DNA of 64,000 nucleotides from Pomphorhynchus laevis (lineage: Eukaryota; Acanthocephala; Palaeacanthocephala; Echinorhynchida; Pomphorhynchidae), in contig WNNJ02000551.1 in the NCBI GenBank assembly GCA_012934845.2, positions 1 to 64,000 on the forward strand. Reading direction: 5' to 3'. Under the pieces are notes generated by a model. The model searched no databases and had not been told where the DNA came from. It was given only the letters and a program-made list of their open reading frames with translations. The stretch's first letter is position 1. Each line of letters begins with the position of its first letter. Both the position numbers and the translations under genes were made by a program. Below are positions 10,590-22,129 of this stretch, one piece after another.

Positions 10590-11645
10590 AATTTTCTCAT
10601 CAAAAAGCAATCTCTCGACTCGTCACTACCATCTTCGTACCGTCCTATCTCACTTCTCCCAACCCTCTCTAAACTCCATGAGCGTCTTGTTCTTAAGCAA
10701 GTTAATACATTTCTCTTTTCCTCTAAGTTATTTCCTCCCTTCCAAGACGTTTTTCGCTCTAATTACTCTACCGAAATTGCCTGTCTTAAACTTTATAAAT
10801 ACTTACTCATATCGCGCGATCATAAATTATGTAGTGTCATAGTTTCTCTTGATATATCACCTGCTTTTGACATTGTCGATCGCTCGATTCTTCTCCATCG
10901 CCTTCGTCATGATTATGGCTTCTCTCTACCCACTGTATCATGGTTTTCTTCATATCTATCAAACCGTACATTTCGCGTATATTGTAACTCTTCTCTTCCA
11001 TCCTTCGTTTATCCTGTCCGGTGTTCCGCAAGGCTCCGTATTAGGCCCTATGCTTTTCTTACTTCTTCTCGGTGATTTGTCTTCGATTTCTCATAAATTT
11101 AACTTCCATCTTATGCAATATGCTGATGACATTCTCATCTATGCTCATGCACCTGTTTATCGTATTCACGATCTTAGTGTTTCTGCTTCCTACTGTATTG
11201 TCTCAATTTCCAATCATCTTTCTTCCCATCGTCTTTCTCTGAATCCTGATAAATCCAAAATTATATGGATCCTCCTCGACGCCTCGGCTTAGAACCACAC
11301 ATCATATCATTAAATTCTACAATTCTTCACATCGTTGATAACCTCGTTTTCCTATGCTTCCATTTCGACAATCGACGTTCACTTAAACCTTTCGTTAGAG
11401 ATAAAGTACGCTCATCTACCTTGATACTCCGCAACCTTTGTCAAGTTCGTAGATTGATCGATTTCCCTTCTTGTATGACTCTCATATCTTCTCTCCTTTT
11501 TTTAGACTCGATTATTGTCTTAGTCTATTTTCCAACTCACCTAAATCCACACTTCTTCCCCTACAACGCATCGTCAACTCAGCCGTCCGAATTCACCTCC
11601 GTCTTCGTCGTTTTGATCATACATCCTACCATCTTGCTTCTTGAC
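10590..11645 (+). mobile_element. LINE-A copy 3, RT domain fragment
   Basis: The plus frames around 10610-10850 correspond to the RT fingers of LINE-A (SSYRPI-type region, then QDVFRSNYSTEIACLK). The frame 10849-11292 contains SGVPQGSVLGPMLFLLLLGD and QYADDILIYAHAP with an intact catalytic pair. The frame 11265-11654 is the palm/thumb. Several frameshifts break it. It stops at ~11645, short of the C-terminus, where unrelated sequence begins; LINE-A resumes at ~12286, so it may be one copy split by an insertion. Confidence 0.75.
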
Positions 11646-12285
11646 TGTTTGTAATTTGATGTAATGTATTTACAGGGTACTCATCGTGGTTTCTGACCAT
11701 GTGCCACATTGCTGCAATATCTAATAAAAATAGTCTAGCGCAAATACTCTACATATTAAGAATTGACAACCTGTCCTTATGTCGATACAATTTCAGACAC
11801 AATTTGCTACCACGCCGAAGAACTCTCAAAATCCTCGATTTCATTTTCAGTCATAGATGTTTAAATACCGTATTATTATGTAGACAACGTTACGAGCATA
11901 GCTCACAGTTGCTGACAAATCGATAGTCAAAATAAAAGAAAAAGAGAAAATCAAAAACAAATCAGTTAACAATTTAAAATAATCTGTCGTTTAAAGAGCT
12001 CACGAGTTCCCGCATTTACAATATCATCGCTTAAACGATTCCATGAATTTATTATTCGTTGTCCAAATTGAATCGTCCTAGAATGTACTATTCGTTGGCG
12101 ACTAAGATAAAACGAGTGACCTCGCAAATAATGACCTATATTGTCAAAAATTGCTTTAAAGATTTATCTCCCGTTCAACATGTGACCTGACTAATTCATC
12201 AAATTAAGATTTAAATTAATTTGGCGATAGCAATACGAACTAGTTATCAATGAGAAATTGCACTTTTTGAGCTTTGGCAATGAGT
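11646..12285 (-). mobile_element. Spacer with antisense LINE-B C-terminal fragment
   Basis: On the minus strand, ~12180 to 11930 reads as a LINE C-terminus (VHSRTIQFGQRIINSWNRL...). DNA at 12135-12187 also matches 14105-14160 of the LINE-B3 copy. The 11650-11930 part has a short plus frame (11699-11926) with no recognised homology. The segment seems to be inserted into LINE-A copy 3. Confidence 0.55.
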
Positions 12286-12770
12286 ATATCTGTATCTCCT
12301 ATTGTCTACAACGCATCGTCAACGCTGCCGTTCGAGTTCTCCTCCGTCTTCGTCGTTTTGATCATACATCCTACCATATTGCTTCTCTATATTTGCCTAC
12401 AATTTATTGTCGTGTTCAAATTCGTCTTCTTATCGTTGCTTTCCGCCTTGTAACTTTTCATACCCCTTTATTTCTCAACCTTCCTTTTCTTGATAATTCT
12501 CGTCCTGTTTACTGTTCCTTGCGTTCCCGTAATTCCCATTTTACATGTCCCAATCTACTCTACCTCTTTTGGCTTCCGCTCCTTCGTTGTGGCTGCTCCT
12601 CTCTTGTGGAATCAACTGCCTATTCATATCCGCCAATCAACATCTATGCCGTACTTCAAACGCCAAATCCGATCCTATTTAAACAATTTATCTGCTTGAC
12701 TATTTCATCTTTTTGTGAACTTGTAAGCGTGCAGCTTGTACGCATTTGCCACGTTAAATAAATTTGTATT
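12286..12770 (+). mobile_element. LINE-A C-terminus and 3' end
   Basis: The frame starting near 12300 reads LQRIVNAAVRVLLRLRRFDHTS, the same residues as the LINE-A C-terminal domain. It switches frame near 12540 and ends in the stem-loop 12727-12743 (GCGTGC/GTACGC, with one G-T pair). The AAATAAATTT tail follows. Confidence 0.8.
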
Positions 12771-12775
12771 ATTTT

Positions 12776-12995
12776 TATATTGGCTTCCGCTCCTTCGTTG
12801 TGTCTGGTCCTCTCTCGTGGAATCATCTGCCAATTTATATCCGCCAATCAACATTAATGCCGTTCTTCAAACGCCAAATCCGATTACATTTAAACAATTT
12901 AAGAAATTTATCTGTATGACTTTTGCTGTTTTTTAATTAGTAAACTTGTAAGCGTGCAGTTGGCACGCATTTGCCCTTTGAAAAAATTATTATTG
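12776..12995 (+). mobile_element. Second LINE-A 3' terminus, very truncated
   Basis: About 200 bp repeat the last part of the preceding copy: the GGCTTCCGCTCCTTCG start, the region coding for NQLPIHIRQS-type residues, and the stem-loop 12952-12968 with GCGTGC/GCACGC. Two LINE-A 3' ends thus lie in tandem, either by local duplication or by insertion near the same site. Confidence 0.75.
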
Positions 12996-12999
12996 TTGT

Positions 13000-13440
13000 T
13001 CAGATTCAAAAAATTTGAGCGAATTATAGAGGACTTCATTTTTGTATCTGTTAGTTAAGTTTTTTAGGAAAATGGAAAAATTTTTAGAGCGATCAATTGG
13101 CTCTTTAAATTTTAAGTTGATCAAATTGGTGAGTTTTCTCACCGGGGGAATTCCCCTTGAAAAGGATCATCACTTGAAACTGCATGTCTTCAGGTATATC
13201 ACGAGAATTTACCAATTTTATCTTTGAATTAACTTCTGTTAATTTTTTGCTGGAAATTTGCTGCACAATTGAATCGTTTGATAGGTCGGACACGTTAACA
13301 ATTTCGTTGTATTTTGTAATCATAATTTTGCTTTAAATTATTATTCCTGTCGAAAGGCGAATAGGGAAAATAAATCATTTCATTATTATAGGTCATAGCT
13401 ATAAGGCTGTTTTAGTCTTTCACAAAAAAAAATAATACAA
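13000..13440. other. Unassigned segment with a short minus frame
   Basis: The minus frame 13323-13105 has 72 codons beginning MITKYNEIVNVSDLSND. It has no motif I know. The rest is AT-rich. It may be unique host DNA between repeats. Confidence 0.35.
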
Positions 13441-14002
13441 GAAAAAAAATCAAAAAAATCATTCAGTATATATACCAGAACCATGGGTACTGCAGCAACC
13501 ACCACTCGTTCTCATTTCGAATCCAGTTCTTTATATTGGATTCATTGATTGTATGCACCACAACGACATCAACTGGAAGACGATTCCAAACATTCACCGC
13601 TCGATGGGACAGTCTGAAATGACGTGGGTATTTTCCGTGCTCATGTACTACTAGTAATTTCCAGTGCCCTCTACGTCCATCCCGTTCATTGAGTTCAACT
13701 CTATTTGCTGGAAAATTTTCATCTTTATTAATTAGTCGATACTAATTATCGATACTAATTATAATTAGACGAGGGTATTTTCCGTGTTCATGTACTACCA
13801 ATACTTTAGAGTGCCATCTACGTCCATACCGTTTATTTAATTCAAATCTATTTGCTGGAAAATTTTAATCTTTATTAATTAGTCGATACATAGCTAGAAG
13901 GTCGAAAAGAAGGAACCTTTCACGCACTGTCGGCATATTCGAACTTTTTATTCGTGCCTAATAGGGAAAATATCATACCTGAGGACATTATTTCGTAAAC
14001 CG

Positions 14003-15004
14003 TCAAAGTATGAGCTCTAATTGATCAAGTTCTGTACGCGTACACGGAAAGACTACTGGCGACACATATTCTAATATCGCTCTTATAAGTGCATTATATA
14101 AACGCACAACACAAACGGGAGATAAATCTTTAAAGCAATTTTTGACAATATAGGTCATTCTTCTTGCTGCGTTACAAATCCTATCAGTGTTAGCACGTGT
14201 TTTCAGATTGTTTTGAACAATTATATCAAGATCCAGAATGGACTGCGTGGAAACAACAAACTCATCGCCAATAAAATATTCTTGACTCACATTGCTATGA
14301 TCTAATCTCATATGTGCACACTTTTTAATATTCAATGTAATTCTAGTGTTTAAGGACCATCGATAAACAATGTTTAGGATATTTTGAAAGTCATTTCGAT
14401 CCTTGTTAGTTTTAATCAATTTCCATACCTTGACATCATCGGCAAAAGCTAAAACACTACAATCCCCAATTAAATCTAGCAGCTGATTTATAAATATGTT
14501 AAACAACAAAGGGCCTAGGAGTGATCCTTGTGGTACTCCTGAGGTGATAGGACGATAAGACGATATACATTGACCTACACGAACAGCAAAGGATATATCT
14601 TTAAGAAAATCTTGAATCCAGCTTATAATGGAGCGATTGACTTTATAAGACTCAAGGGTGGAAATTAGCATTTTGTGGGGCACCCTATCAAAAGCCCGAC
14701 TAAAGTCAAGAAATATTACGTCGATACAGTACCCGTTAGCAACATGTCCAACCCAATCTTCACGAGCATGAAATAAGTTTGTAAGACATGAACGCCGAGG
14801 GCGAAATCCATGATGTGCATTATTGAGAATTCTCAGCGAACTCAAATGATCATATATGCGTCTGTTTAGTATGCGCTCAATCACTTTGCATACAACACTA
14901 GTTAGACTTATTGACCTATAGTTATTCGGATCATATTCGCCATTTTTATAAATTGGTACTACAATTGCTTTTTTATAGGCAGCAGGTAACTTCGAGATGC
15001 GCAA
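14003..15004 (-). pseudogene. LINE-B3 reverse transcriptase frame
   Basis: A 333-codon frame carries the RT boxes YRSISLTSVVCKVIER, HHGFRPRRSCLTNL, FLDFSRAFDRVPHKML, SGVPQGSLLGPLLF and AFADDVKVWK. Both catalytic Asp residues survive. The start shown lies inside the domain; upstream fingers are in another frame at 15291-15025. This is the best preserved part of the LINE-B3 copy. Confidence 0.8.
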
Positions 15005-15733
15005 GCTTAGCTCAAATATGGAGTTTAATGGCTCAGCCAGAACAGGAGCAAGTAACTTAAGAAGTTGGCGTGAATATCATCTGGAAAAACTTCATGTGCT
15101 GTTATCGTTAAAACTGGAGAACCATTTTCTACCGGTCGTGGTGCTGCATCTCCACATATGCTAGACAAAGCATCTGGTGTTAGCTCAAAAGCGGATGCAA
15201 ACACTTCTGTCATGCTGTCTGGCGATGTCATACGAGTGTTACCGTCTCTTAAAGATGAAATAGCTGATAGCAGAGCTCTGGATCCTTTCACATAAGCCCA
15301 AATTTTTTTGGTTTTGTATCAATTTGTAAAGCTACTTGATCTTCAAAACTTTGCCTTTTTGTAATCTTAAGGCGATTGACGAAATTACTGAACATTGTAT
15401 TCCGCTTTTTAAAATTATTCTGATGACGGCTTAGTTCAAATAGACGATTCCTATGTTTGAGAGCATATCGCAATTCAGTGTCAAACCAAGGAGGGTATTT
15501 AGCTTTACTTTTTGGTACTCTACGGAGTGGTGCAAACTTATCTGCAAGAGCTACTAAACCTGATTCAATAACATACCACCTTACCTCAATGTCTTCACTG
15601 GCACAGTTGAAGATGTTCCTAGTGTCGCCTCTCGTAATGAGTCTTCATCAATTTGTTGCCAAGATCTTTTCGACACTATAAGATTTCCCACTTTTGGGAT
15701 CATACACCTAGGAAAATAATTGAATAAGATCAT

Positions 15734-16495
15734 TCAATGATCGCTCAATCCAATGAAACTCTGATAGCTCATATTACCCACACTTGTAATTAATTTGGAA
15801 AATACCAAATCTAGACAAGATTCCTGATTTTGCGCGAATCTGGTGGGCGACTGCACATGTTGCTCTGACATGAGATCATTTGTAAGAAAATTCCACAAAT
15901 CCACATCTGACTTGGAAGAACTACTATCCAAAACATAATTCCCGATGTAACCAGCTGAGGGTATATTAAAATCGCCAACTAGTAGATATTCTTCAAGCTC
16001 AGAACAGTGACTAATTAGTGTAGAGAATTCATGACTCAATACGGATGATTGCAGCGACCTGTAGCACACGGCAATACCTAAGGGACCTCCGAAGTGTGAA
16101 ACAATGACTGAGAGAAACTCACAAGTGCTCAGTTCATTTTTAAAATCACGAGTAGAAATATTATTTAAGGATGTCGTAATATATAGCGCAACACCTCCAC
16201 CCTTCCGAGACTCTCTATCAGCTCTCAACAAATTATATCCCATAATAGCAATCGAACCATCGGAGATATCACGATGCAGCCATGTTTCAGTGAGAGCCAG
16301 GATCGCTGGTTTATTTAAGATGACCCATGCCTTAAGTTCATCAAATTTTGGTAAAATACTCCTTAAATTAGTATAGGCGACGCTAATACCAGAAGCAGAG
16401 GGTAATTGAGTAGTAATGTTGGATGTGATATCAATGCGCGCTAGATTTCCTAATTGTAAAATGGAATCCCTCGAAGAACTCTCCAAACTCACCAA
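15734..16495 (-). pseudogene. LINE-B3 endonuclease frame
   Basis: A 253-codon frame contains the EEP nuclease boxes in order: YTNLRSILPKFDELK, LALTETWLH, RKGGGVALYI, VCYRSL, LVGDFNIP, and SDH at its end. It separates from the linker by a break just after SDH. Confidence 0.8.
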
Positions 16496-17290
16496 CGCAC
16501 GAATGGTCGCCGACGAACTACTCGAAAATTTCTTATCATTAGATCAGTCTCTCCATTCGATCTTCTAAATGCTAGATTAGCACGAGCATTATTAAGCAAC
16601 AATCTTTCCTCAACCGAGAGATCTTTAAAAAATTTTGTCGTCTTACCTTTCAAGCGATAATCTCTAGCTAAAACTGCTCTTGTATTATCTGCAGAATCAA
16701 ATACTACTTTAAGTAATCGTGGTTTATGCTGTGCTTTTTTACCAAGACGAAATAAGCTTTTGACATTGAGACTACGCGCAATATCTTCTTCACCCTAAAC
16801 GAATATATCCGAAAAGACCTTACGAATAGAAACTACGTCATAATCCACACGGGTCTGAACGTTGTTTGCAGAAGATTCAGTGATGTTATCAAAAATTACG
16901 CAATTATTTCTGTTTCTAGCACGATTCCTAATATTGATAATTTCAACAAATGTCTTATCTGTCATATACTCGGATTTCATCTTCATTTTCATTTCCGATG
17001 CCACATCATTGAACACTCTTGCATCGTATCTTGTCTGCTTTCGACTTAAAGGCTGCTTCGATACATTCTTTGGTCGAACAGGAGTAGAAATCAATATATT
17101 GTGGTTCTTAGGACTGTGTTCCGCGAATATGCAAGATAAAGGTTAAGGCGATTTATTAGTAATACTCTCAGGTGTAACTTTATCCTTGTTGTTTGCCATC
17201 ACAGTGTTGTCATTGATATTACTTCTTCGTTTATACACTGTCCGTGAATGTCTATGTCCTTGTACCCAAATAGAAAACCATAAAGAGCAG

Positions 17291-18165
17291 AAATATAACA
17301 CCAAAAATATAACACCAAAAATATAACACCAAAAATATAACACCAAAAATATAACACCAAAAATATAACACCAAAAATATAACACCAAAAATATAACACC
17401 AAAAATATAACACCAAAAATATAACACCAAAAATATAACACCAAAAATATAACACCAAAAATATAACACCAAAAATATAACACCAAAAATATAACACCAA
17501 AAATATAACACCAAAAATATAACACCAAAAATATAACACCAAAAATATAACACCAAAAATATAACACCAAAAATATAACACCAAAAATATAACACCAAAA
17601 ATATAACACCAAAAATATAACACCAAAAATATAACACCAAAAATATAACACCAAAAATATAACACCAAAAATATAACACCAAAAATATAACACCAAAAAT
17701 ATAACACCAAAAATATAACACCAAAAATATAACACCAAAAATATAACACCAAAAATATAACACCAAAAATATAACACCAAAAATATAACACCAAAAATAT
17801 AACACCAAAAATATAACACCAAAAATATAACACCAAAAATATAACACCAAAAATATAACACCAAAAATATAACACCAAAAATATAACACCAAAAATATAA
17901 CACCAAAAATATAACACCAAAAATATAACACCAAAAATATAACACCAAAAATATAACACCAAAAATATAACACCAAAAATATAACACCAAAAATATAACA
18001 CCAAAAATATAACACCAAAAATATAACACCAAAAATATAACACCAAAAATATAACACCAAAAATATAACACCAAAAATATAACACCAAAAATATAACACC
18101 AAAAATATAACACCAAAAATATAACACCAAAAGTATAACACCAAAAATAAAACACCATAAATTAT
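17291..18165. repeat. 14-bp minisatellite, about 60 near-perfect units
   Basis: The unit ATAACACCAAAAAT repeats without visible length change from 17291 to ~18130 (840 bp, 60 units), then degenerates over 18131-18250 into variant units. Both flanks carry ATAAAGAGCAG (17279-17290 and 18179-18190). Because 14 is not divisible by 3 and no frame holds a stop, all three minus frames are open for about 290-360 codons and cycle through the same 14-residue hydrophobic peptide. These are not genes. The array lies between two divergently oriented LINE-B copies. Confidence 0.95.
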
Positions 18166-18267
18166 AAAATATAACACTATAAAGAGCAGTGCGGTGATAA
18201 AAAATATAACACCAAAAATATTACACCATAAATATAACACCATAAGACAAGTGTTTCAGTTCCCGGG

Positions 18268-18337
18268 TGTACTAACGGGAGCTTTATTAAACAATCTACA
18301 AAACATAATAATAAGTTAGTGTTCTTAACATATGTCA
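18268..18337 (-). repeat. 3' LTR, 70 bp
   Basis: It starts (minus sense) TGACATATG, contains an AATAAA, and is preceded by a purine-rich stretch GTGGGGGA at ~18340-18350 that fits a polypurine tract. It is nearly identical to 22050-22119. Confidence 0.85.
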
Positions 18338-18474
18338 TTATCCCCCACTACGTAGTCATCCAAATACTTGGGTCTTTGTCGTCGTCTTCGGTTGCTGCGA
18401 AATACATCGACGTTCGAGTCCGTTTGTTTAGATGTGGTTGATATCTTATCGTGTTGTTCGTCTCCATCATGTTC

Positions 18475-18900
18475 CTATGGATTCCTATGGTCGGTCGTAT
18501 CTTGGACATTCTTATTCAAATTGAACTGGTGATCACGTGTATCATGATGACCTTCAATCAACTCATCAGCATGTTGATCGTCTGGAGTACATATTGTGAA
18601 TTCCTTGTTGATCGGATCAGGACTGGTACTTAGTTGGATTTCGTCCCTTTCGGTGTATGTATCTTCATCCGTATTAAAGGCATCCATATAGTTATGAACC
18701 CTACCATGAAACATATCACATGGTCCATGATCCTCGATACACGGAGCAAGTTGTAAGGATTGTACTTGCTCGTGCGATTTTGTTTTTTCAATAGCACGGG
18801 ACCTGAAGAAAGTAGCCATGTCGGAATACTCCATCCAGTATAGGAACGGCGTTGGAATCTCAGAAACCTTTCGTGAGGTGTTTCTCCTGTTTGAGTACAT
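18475..18900 (-). pseudogene. LTR element, C-terminal region after integrase
   Basis: This is a 141-codon minus frame with acidic, His-rich composition (ending near DDQHADELIEGHHDTRD). It lies between the integrase core and the 3' LTR, where the integrase C-terminal extension is expected. It has no conserved domain that I recognise. Confidence 0.45.
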
Positions 18901-19723
18901 AGGAGAGAACGAATTGAGTGAAACGCAGTTGAAAGGGAACTTTACTAATGCTCGAAGGGCAGTCGACGAGTTCGAAGATCAAGTTCGATGCTTCTCCACA
19001 GAATTCCGTTATATCTCTCGACCTGACCATTGCCAGTGGGGTTGTAAGGTGTGCTTCTGCTACAGGCAACATCGTTTCTGCATAAATAATCAGGTAATTC
19101 TCGGACATGAACGAGGTTCCCCTATCGGAATGTACAAACGAGGGTGTACCGAATAGTGCGAATATCTGACTCAGACGTTTTATTACCGTTTTGGTCGACA
19201 TATCGGGACAAGCGAAGTTAAATTGGAACCGGGAGAATTCGTCCACTATTACAAGCAAATAACGATTTCTATAAGTTGATGGCATGGGTCCCTTAAAATC
19301 GATTGATATTCTTTCAAATGGTTGCGTAACCTTAATCAGAGAAATGGCAGGAGTACGATGGAATGACGGTGGAATTTCAGCACACACCACACAGTCCCTC
19401 ACTACGCCCTTAACTTCATCGGCCGAGAATAGCAGGTTGCGTGAGCGGACAAAATGTGTCAATTGTGTAATACCAGGATGACAGAGAGTATCATGAATTA
19501 AACGTAACTGAGATATGGACGTTTTAATTGCCGCACAACGCACTCTAGACATTGCGTCTGCTAAAATGTTATTATCTCCGCGACGATACGTAATGTGAAA
19601 TTTGAACGGGGCCAATTTTAATCTCCATCGGAATAATTTTTCGTTCTTTATGCGACTTCGATTATTTGGGTAAACGAACGCTACGCTTCGTTGATCTGTT
19701 ATAATTTCAAAATGACGACCCAA
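18860..19723 (-). pseudogene. LTR element RNase H end and integrase
   Basis: The frame begins in the RNase H C-terminus (FEIITDQRSVAF, FRWRLKL, RRGDNNILADAMSR). It continues into the integrase: zinc-binding LIHDTLCHPG with VVCAEI, then ISIDFKGPMPS, and VHSDRGTSFMSENY of the DDE core. In live relatives this enzyme joins the element DNA to host DNA. It is part of the broken element 18268-22119. Confidence 0.8.
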
Positions 19724-20021
19724 TAAGTAGTGTCTCTAATGTTTAATACTCTCTACAACAGCTAGAGCCTTCTTCTCTATAGAGGCGTAATGATTAGCTC
19801 CATCGTGTAAGGTTCTAGAGAAAAATGCAATTAATCGGTTTTCCTGTATCAACACAGCCACGATACATGAATCCGATGCATCTGTCTCGGCCGTAAACAT
19901 TTTTTGTTCATCGATGTTAGCCATTGTTGCCTTCATAATTTCTTGTCTAAGATCATTGAATGCCCGTAACGCATCGTCACACAATGGAAACGAATCGGAC
20001 ATTATAAGCGGTCGAATTTTC

Positions 20022-20703
20022 TCAAAAAAAACTACAATTCCACATGGAATAGTGGGCAAACAACCCGAGTACGCGCTTCTTTTCAGTTGACGTAGACGGT
20101 GGTTCCATATCTTTGAGGACTTGTATGCGATCATTGTCTGGTCGTATCTCGCCGAAAGTAATGACATAACCTAACAGGTTAATTTGTTGTTTCCGAATTT
20201 CGGATTTATCTGCATTGATGGTCACACCGTATTTGCGAATAACATTCTGGAAGTCGCGCAGATTACGATCATGATCTTTAGCTGTGTGGCCGCAGACTAT
20301 CACGTCGTCTAGATAGGCGAATTCATCCTTGAGGCTCTGTTCAGCAATGATGCTGTCAATTGTTCTCTGAAAGACTGCTGGGGAATTGGTTAATCCGAAT
20401 GGAACACTACAAAACTGGTACAGTCGTCCTGCAGCTTCAAACGCGGTGTACATACGTTCATCATGGTGAATCGGCAATTGGTGATACGCTGATTGTAAAT
20501 CGAACTTACTAAACACTATAACCAGCGACCTTCTGTACACTGGTATCTATTCGAGGCAATGTATAGGCGTCCAGAGGTGTGAATTTGTTTATAGTCTGTG
20601 CATAATCCACGACCAGCCCAAGTTTCCCTCGTGGACTCTGCACCACAAGAACTTGGGTCCTCCATGGTGATCGACTGTGCTCTATAATATTCTCTTTAAG
20701 CAT
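20022..20703 (-). pseudogene. LTR element reverse transcriptase
   Basis: Frames on the minus strand carry gypsy RT boxes: WRTQVLVVQSPRGKLGLVVDY, FSKFDLQSAYHQLPI, FCSVPFGLTNSPAVFQR and FAYLDDVIVCG with the YxDD catalytic pair. The strings match Ty3/gypsy rather than LINE RTs. It belongs to the element 18268-22119, which is broken. Confidence 0.85.
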
Positions 20704-20978
20704 CCGATCAACTTCTGTTTAAATAAATCGAATATGCATGCAACTGTATTGTCTTGATCTGATGGCTACAGGTTCACAGTTGGTTACCAACAATGCAAAA
20801 AACCGAGGTGGATCGACCTTCATCCGTGATACGGCATTGAGATACAATGGACTGTTTGTACCCTTAAAGTCCATTGTAACGGACTCGTAATTCGACATAA
20901 ATGGATGACCAAGTATGACGTCGTAACTGAGGTCAGGTAAACAGAGCAGGTGTATATCATTTTTTTGCCGTTTGGAAG

Positions 20979-22120
20979 TTAAACGTTAGCAGAGCAGCAG
21001 CAAACAACCGTTGATGTATGGCCATTCGTCGCCATAGACACCGTTTCTCTACATGGTGTGATATTCAGCTTGAGCCGATTTACGAGCTTGAAGTCGATAA
21101 AGTTTTCGAAGCTGCCAGTGTCGAAAAGTGCAACCACATCACTACCGTTTACTTTGATGGTTTGTTCGGCTATATGAAGACCATGTTTACCCATATATTT
21201 GAGCAGCATTGTTGTCAAACGCGAATCTTTATGATGAGTGTCGATCATGTTGATACGAGATTTCTGTTTCGGTTTCGAGCGACATACTTTGGAAAAATGT
21301 CCAACTTTACCGCACCCATTACATGTGCTATTACGCGCAGGACATGCCGATCGAACGTGCCACCCTCGCCCGCAAAAGAAACAAACCTTGGTTGTTGCGG
21401 CGAGAACGGCAAGATCATTTGTTGAGTGATTCTGTTCTCGACCTTCATCATCCGTATAGACAGCGTAAATCTGAACATCTCGCAATGACTGACTTTGAGA
21501 ATAGCTGGCGAAATGAAGTTGAGTCATTTCTAGAGCTCTGGCTTTTGAATATGCGTCATCAAGATTGAGGTCACTGCATTCTAGAAGTCGTTGTCGTATG
21601 AAACACGATTGAAGACCTGCCACGAATGCATCGCGCATCATCGGACTCTTATATTCAAGTGCTGAGACTGTTTTGAAGGTGCATTCTTTACTAAGGGTTT
21701 CCAGCGAATTAATGAGTTGGTCGATTGATTGCATATTTGTCTGTCTACATGTGCTTAATTTATGTCGCGCGAAGACCTCGTTTTGGGGCTTTACGTATAG
21801 CTGTTCCAATCGATTCATTGCTGCGTCGAACGACTCACATTCGCATATATATTTCGATAGACCATCGGACTGACATGATTAAACAGCGCCTCCAATCGAT
21901 CGTTTGATTGACGCTCTGTCATCGATGTCAAATATTTCGAAAAGCGACGTTTCCAGTGCGCCCAGAGCAACGGAGCGTCCACATCGTTGGGCTGTGTTGC
22001 CAGAGCTTCCGGTTTGAAAATCTTGTCCATTAACAACTGTTTAATAAATAGTACTAACGGGAGCTTTATTAAACAATCTACAAAACATAATAATAAGTTA
22101 GTGTTCTTAGCATATGTCAC
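20979..22120 (-). pseudogene. LTR element gag and protease region
   Basis: The minus frames hold a gag-like region rich in polar residues, two zinc knuckles (CFFCGRGWHVRSAC and CNGCGKVGHFSKVC) and a retropepsin motif ALFDTGSFENFID. Gag binds the element RNA in particles and the protease would cut the polyprotein. It is part of the broken element. Confidence 0.8.
22050..22119 (-). repeat. 5' LTR, 70 bp
   Basis: Direct repeat of 18268-18337 with one internal difference and a variant inner end. CCGGG follows at 22120-22124. Confidence 0.85.
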
Positions 22121-22129
22121 CGGGGAAAA

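Larger units (their letters stand above)
13441..17250 (-). mobile_element. LINE-B3 copy, nearly full length but decayed
   Basis: All parts occur in order on the minus strand. The ORF1 RRM-like part is at 17094-~16530 (CVIFDNITESS, LFRLGKKAQHKPRLLKVVF, FKDLSVEERLLL, MIRNFRVV). The endonuclease is at 16495-15734, a linker at 15473-15025 and RT at 15004-14003. The C-terminus runs to a YPWFWYIY end near 13480. Protein similarity to the 4.5 kb copy is clear but low, so it is a separate subfamily. The C-terminal part contains a ~130-bp tandem duplication (13618-13740 and 13775-13900). Several stops and frameshifts separate the frames. Confidence 0.8.
18268..22119 (-). mobile_element. Ty3/gypsy-type LTR retrotransposon, broken
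   Basis: A 3.85 kb element lies on the minus strand between 70-bp direct repeats that begin TG and end CA in one copy. Immediately outside are 5-bp direct repeats CCGGG (18263-18267 and 22120-22124), the target duplication. Reading from the right it has gag with two CCHC-type zinc knuckles (~21380-21280), an aspartic protease with DTGS (~21130), RT (~20700-20030, FAYLDDVIVCG), RNase H (~20000-19600) and integrase with an HHCC zinc region and DDE-type core (~19570-18900). This gag-PR-RT-RH-IN order is that of Metaviridae (Ty3/gypsy). The coding region has several breaks, so it is a fossil, but the two LTRs differ at only one or two positions, so the insertion is young. Confidence 0.9.

Noticed and set aside
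17143-18243. Three overlapping long minus-strand frames encoding repeats of an aromatic, hydrophobic 14-mer
   Set aside because: They are the translation of a 14-bp minisatellite with no stop in three frames. Equal openness of all three frames and lack of any start context argue against a protein.
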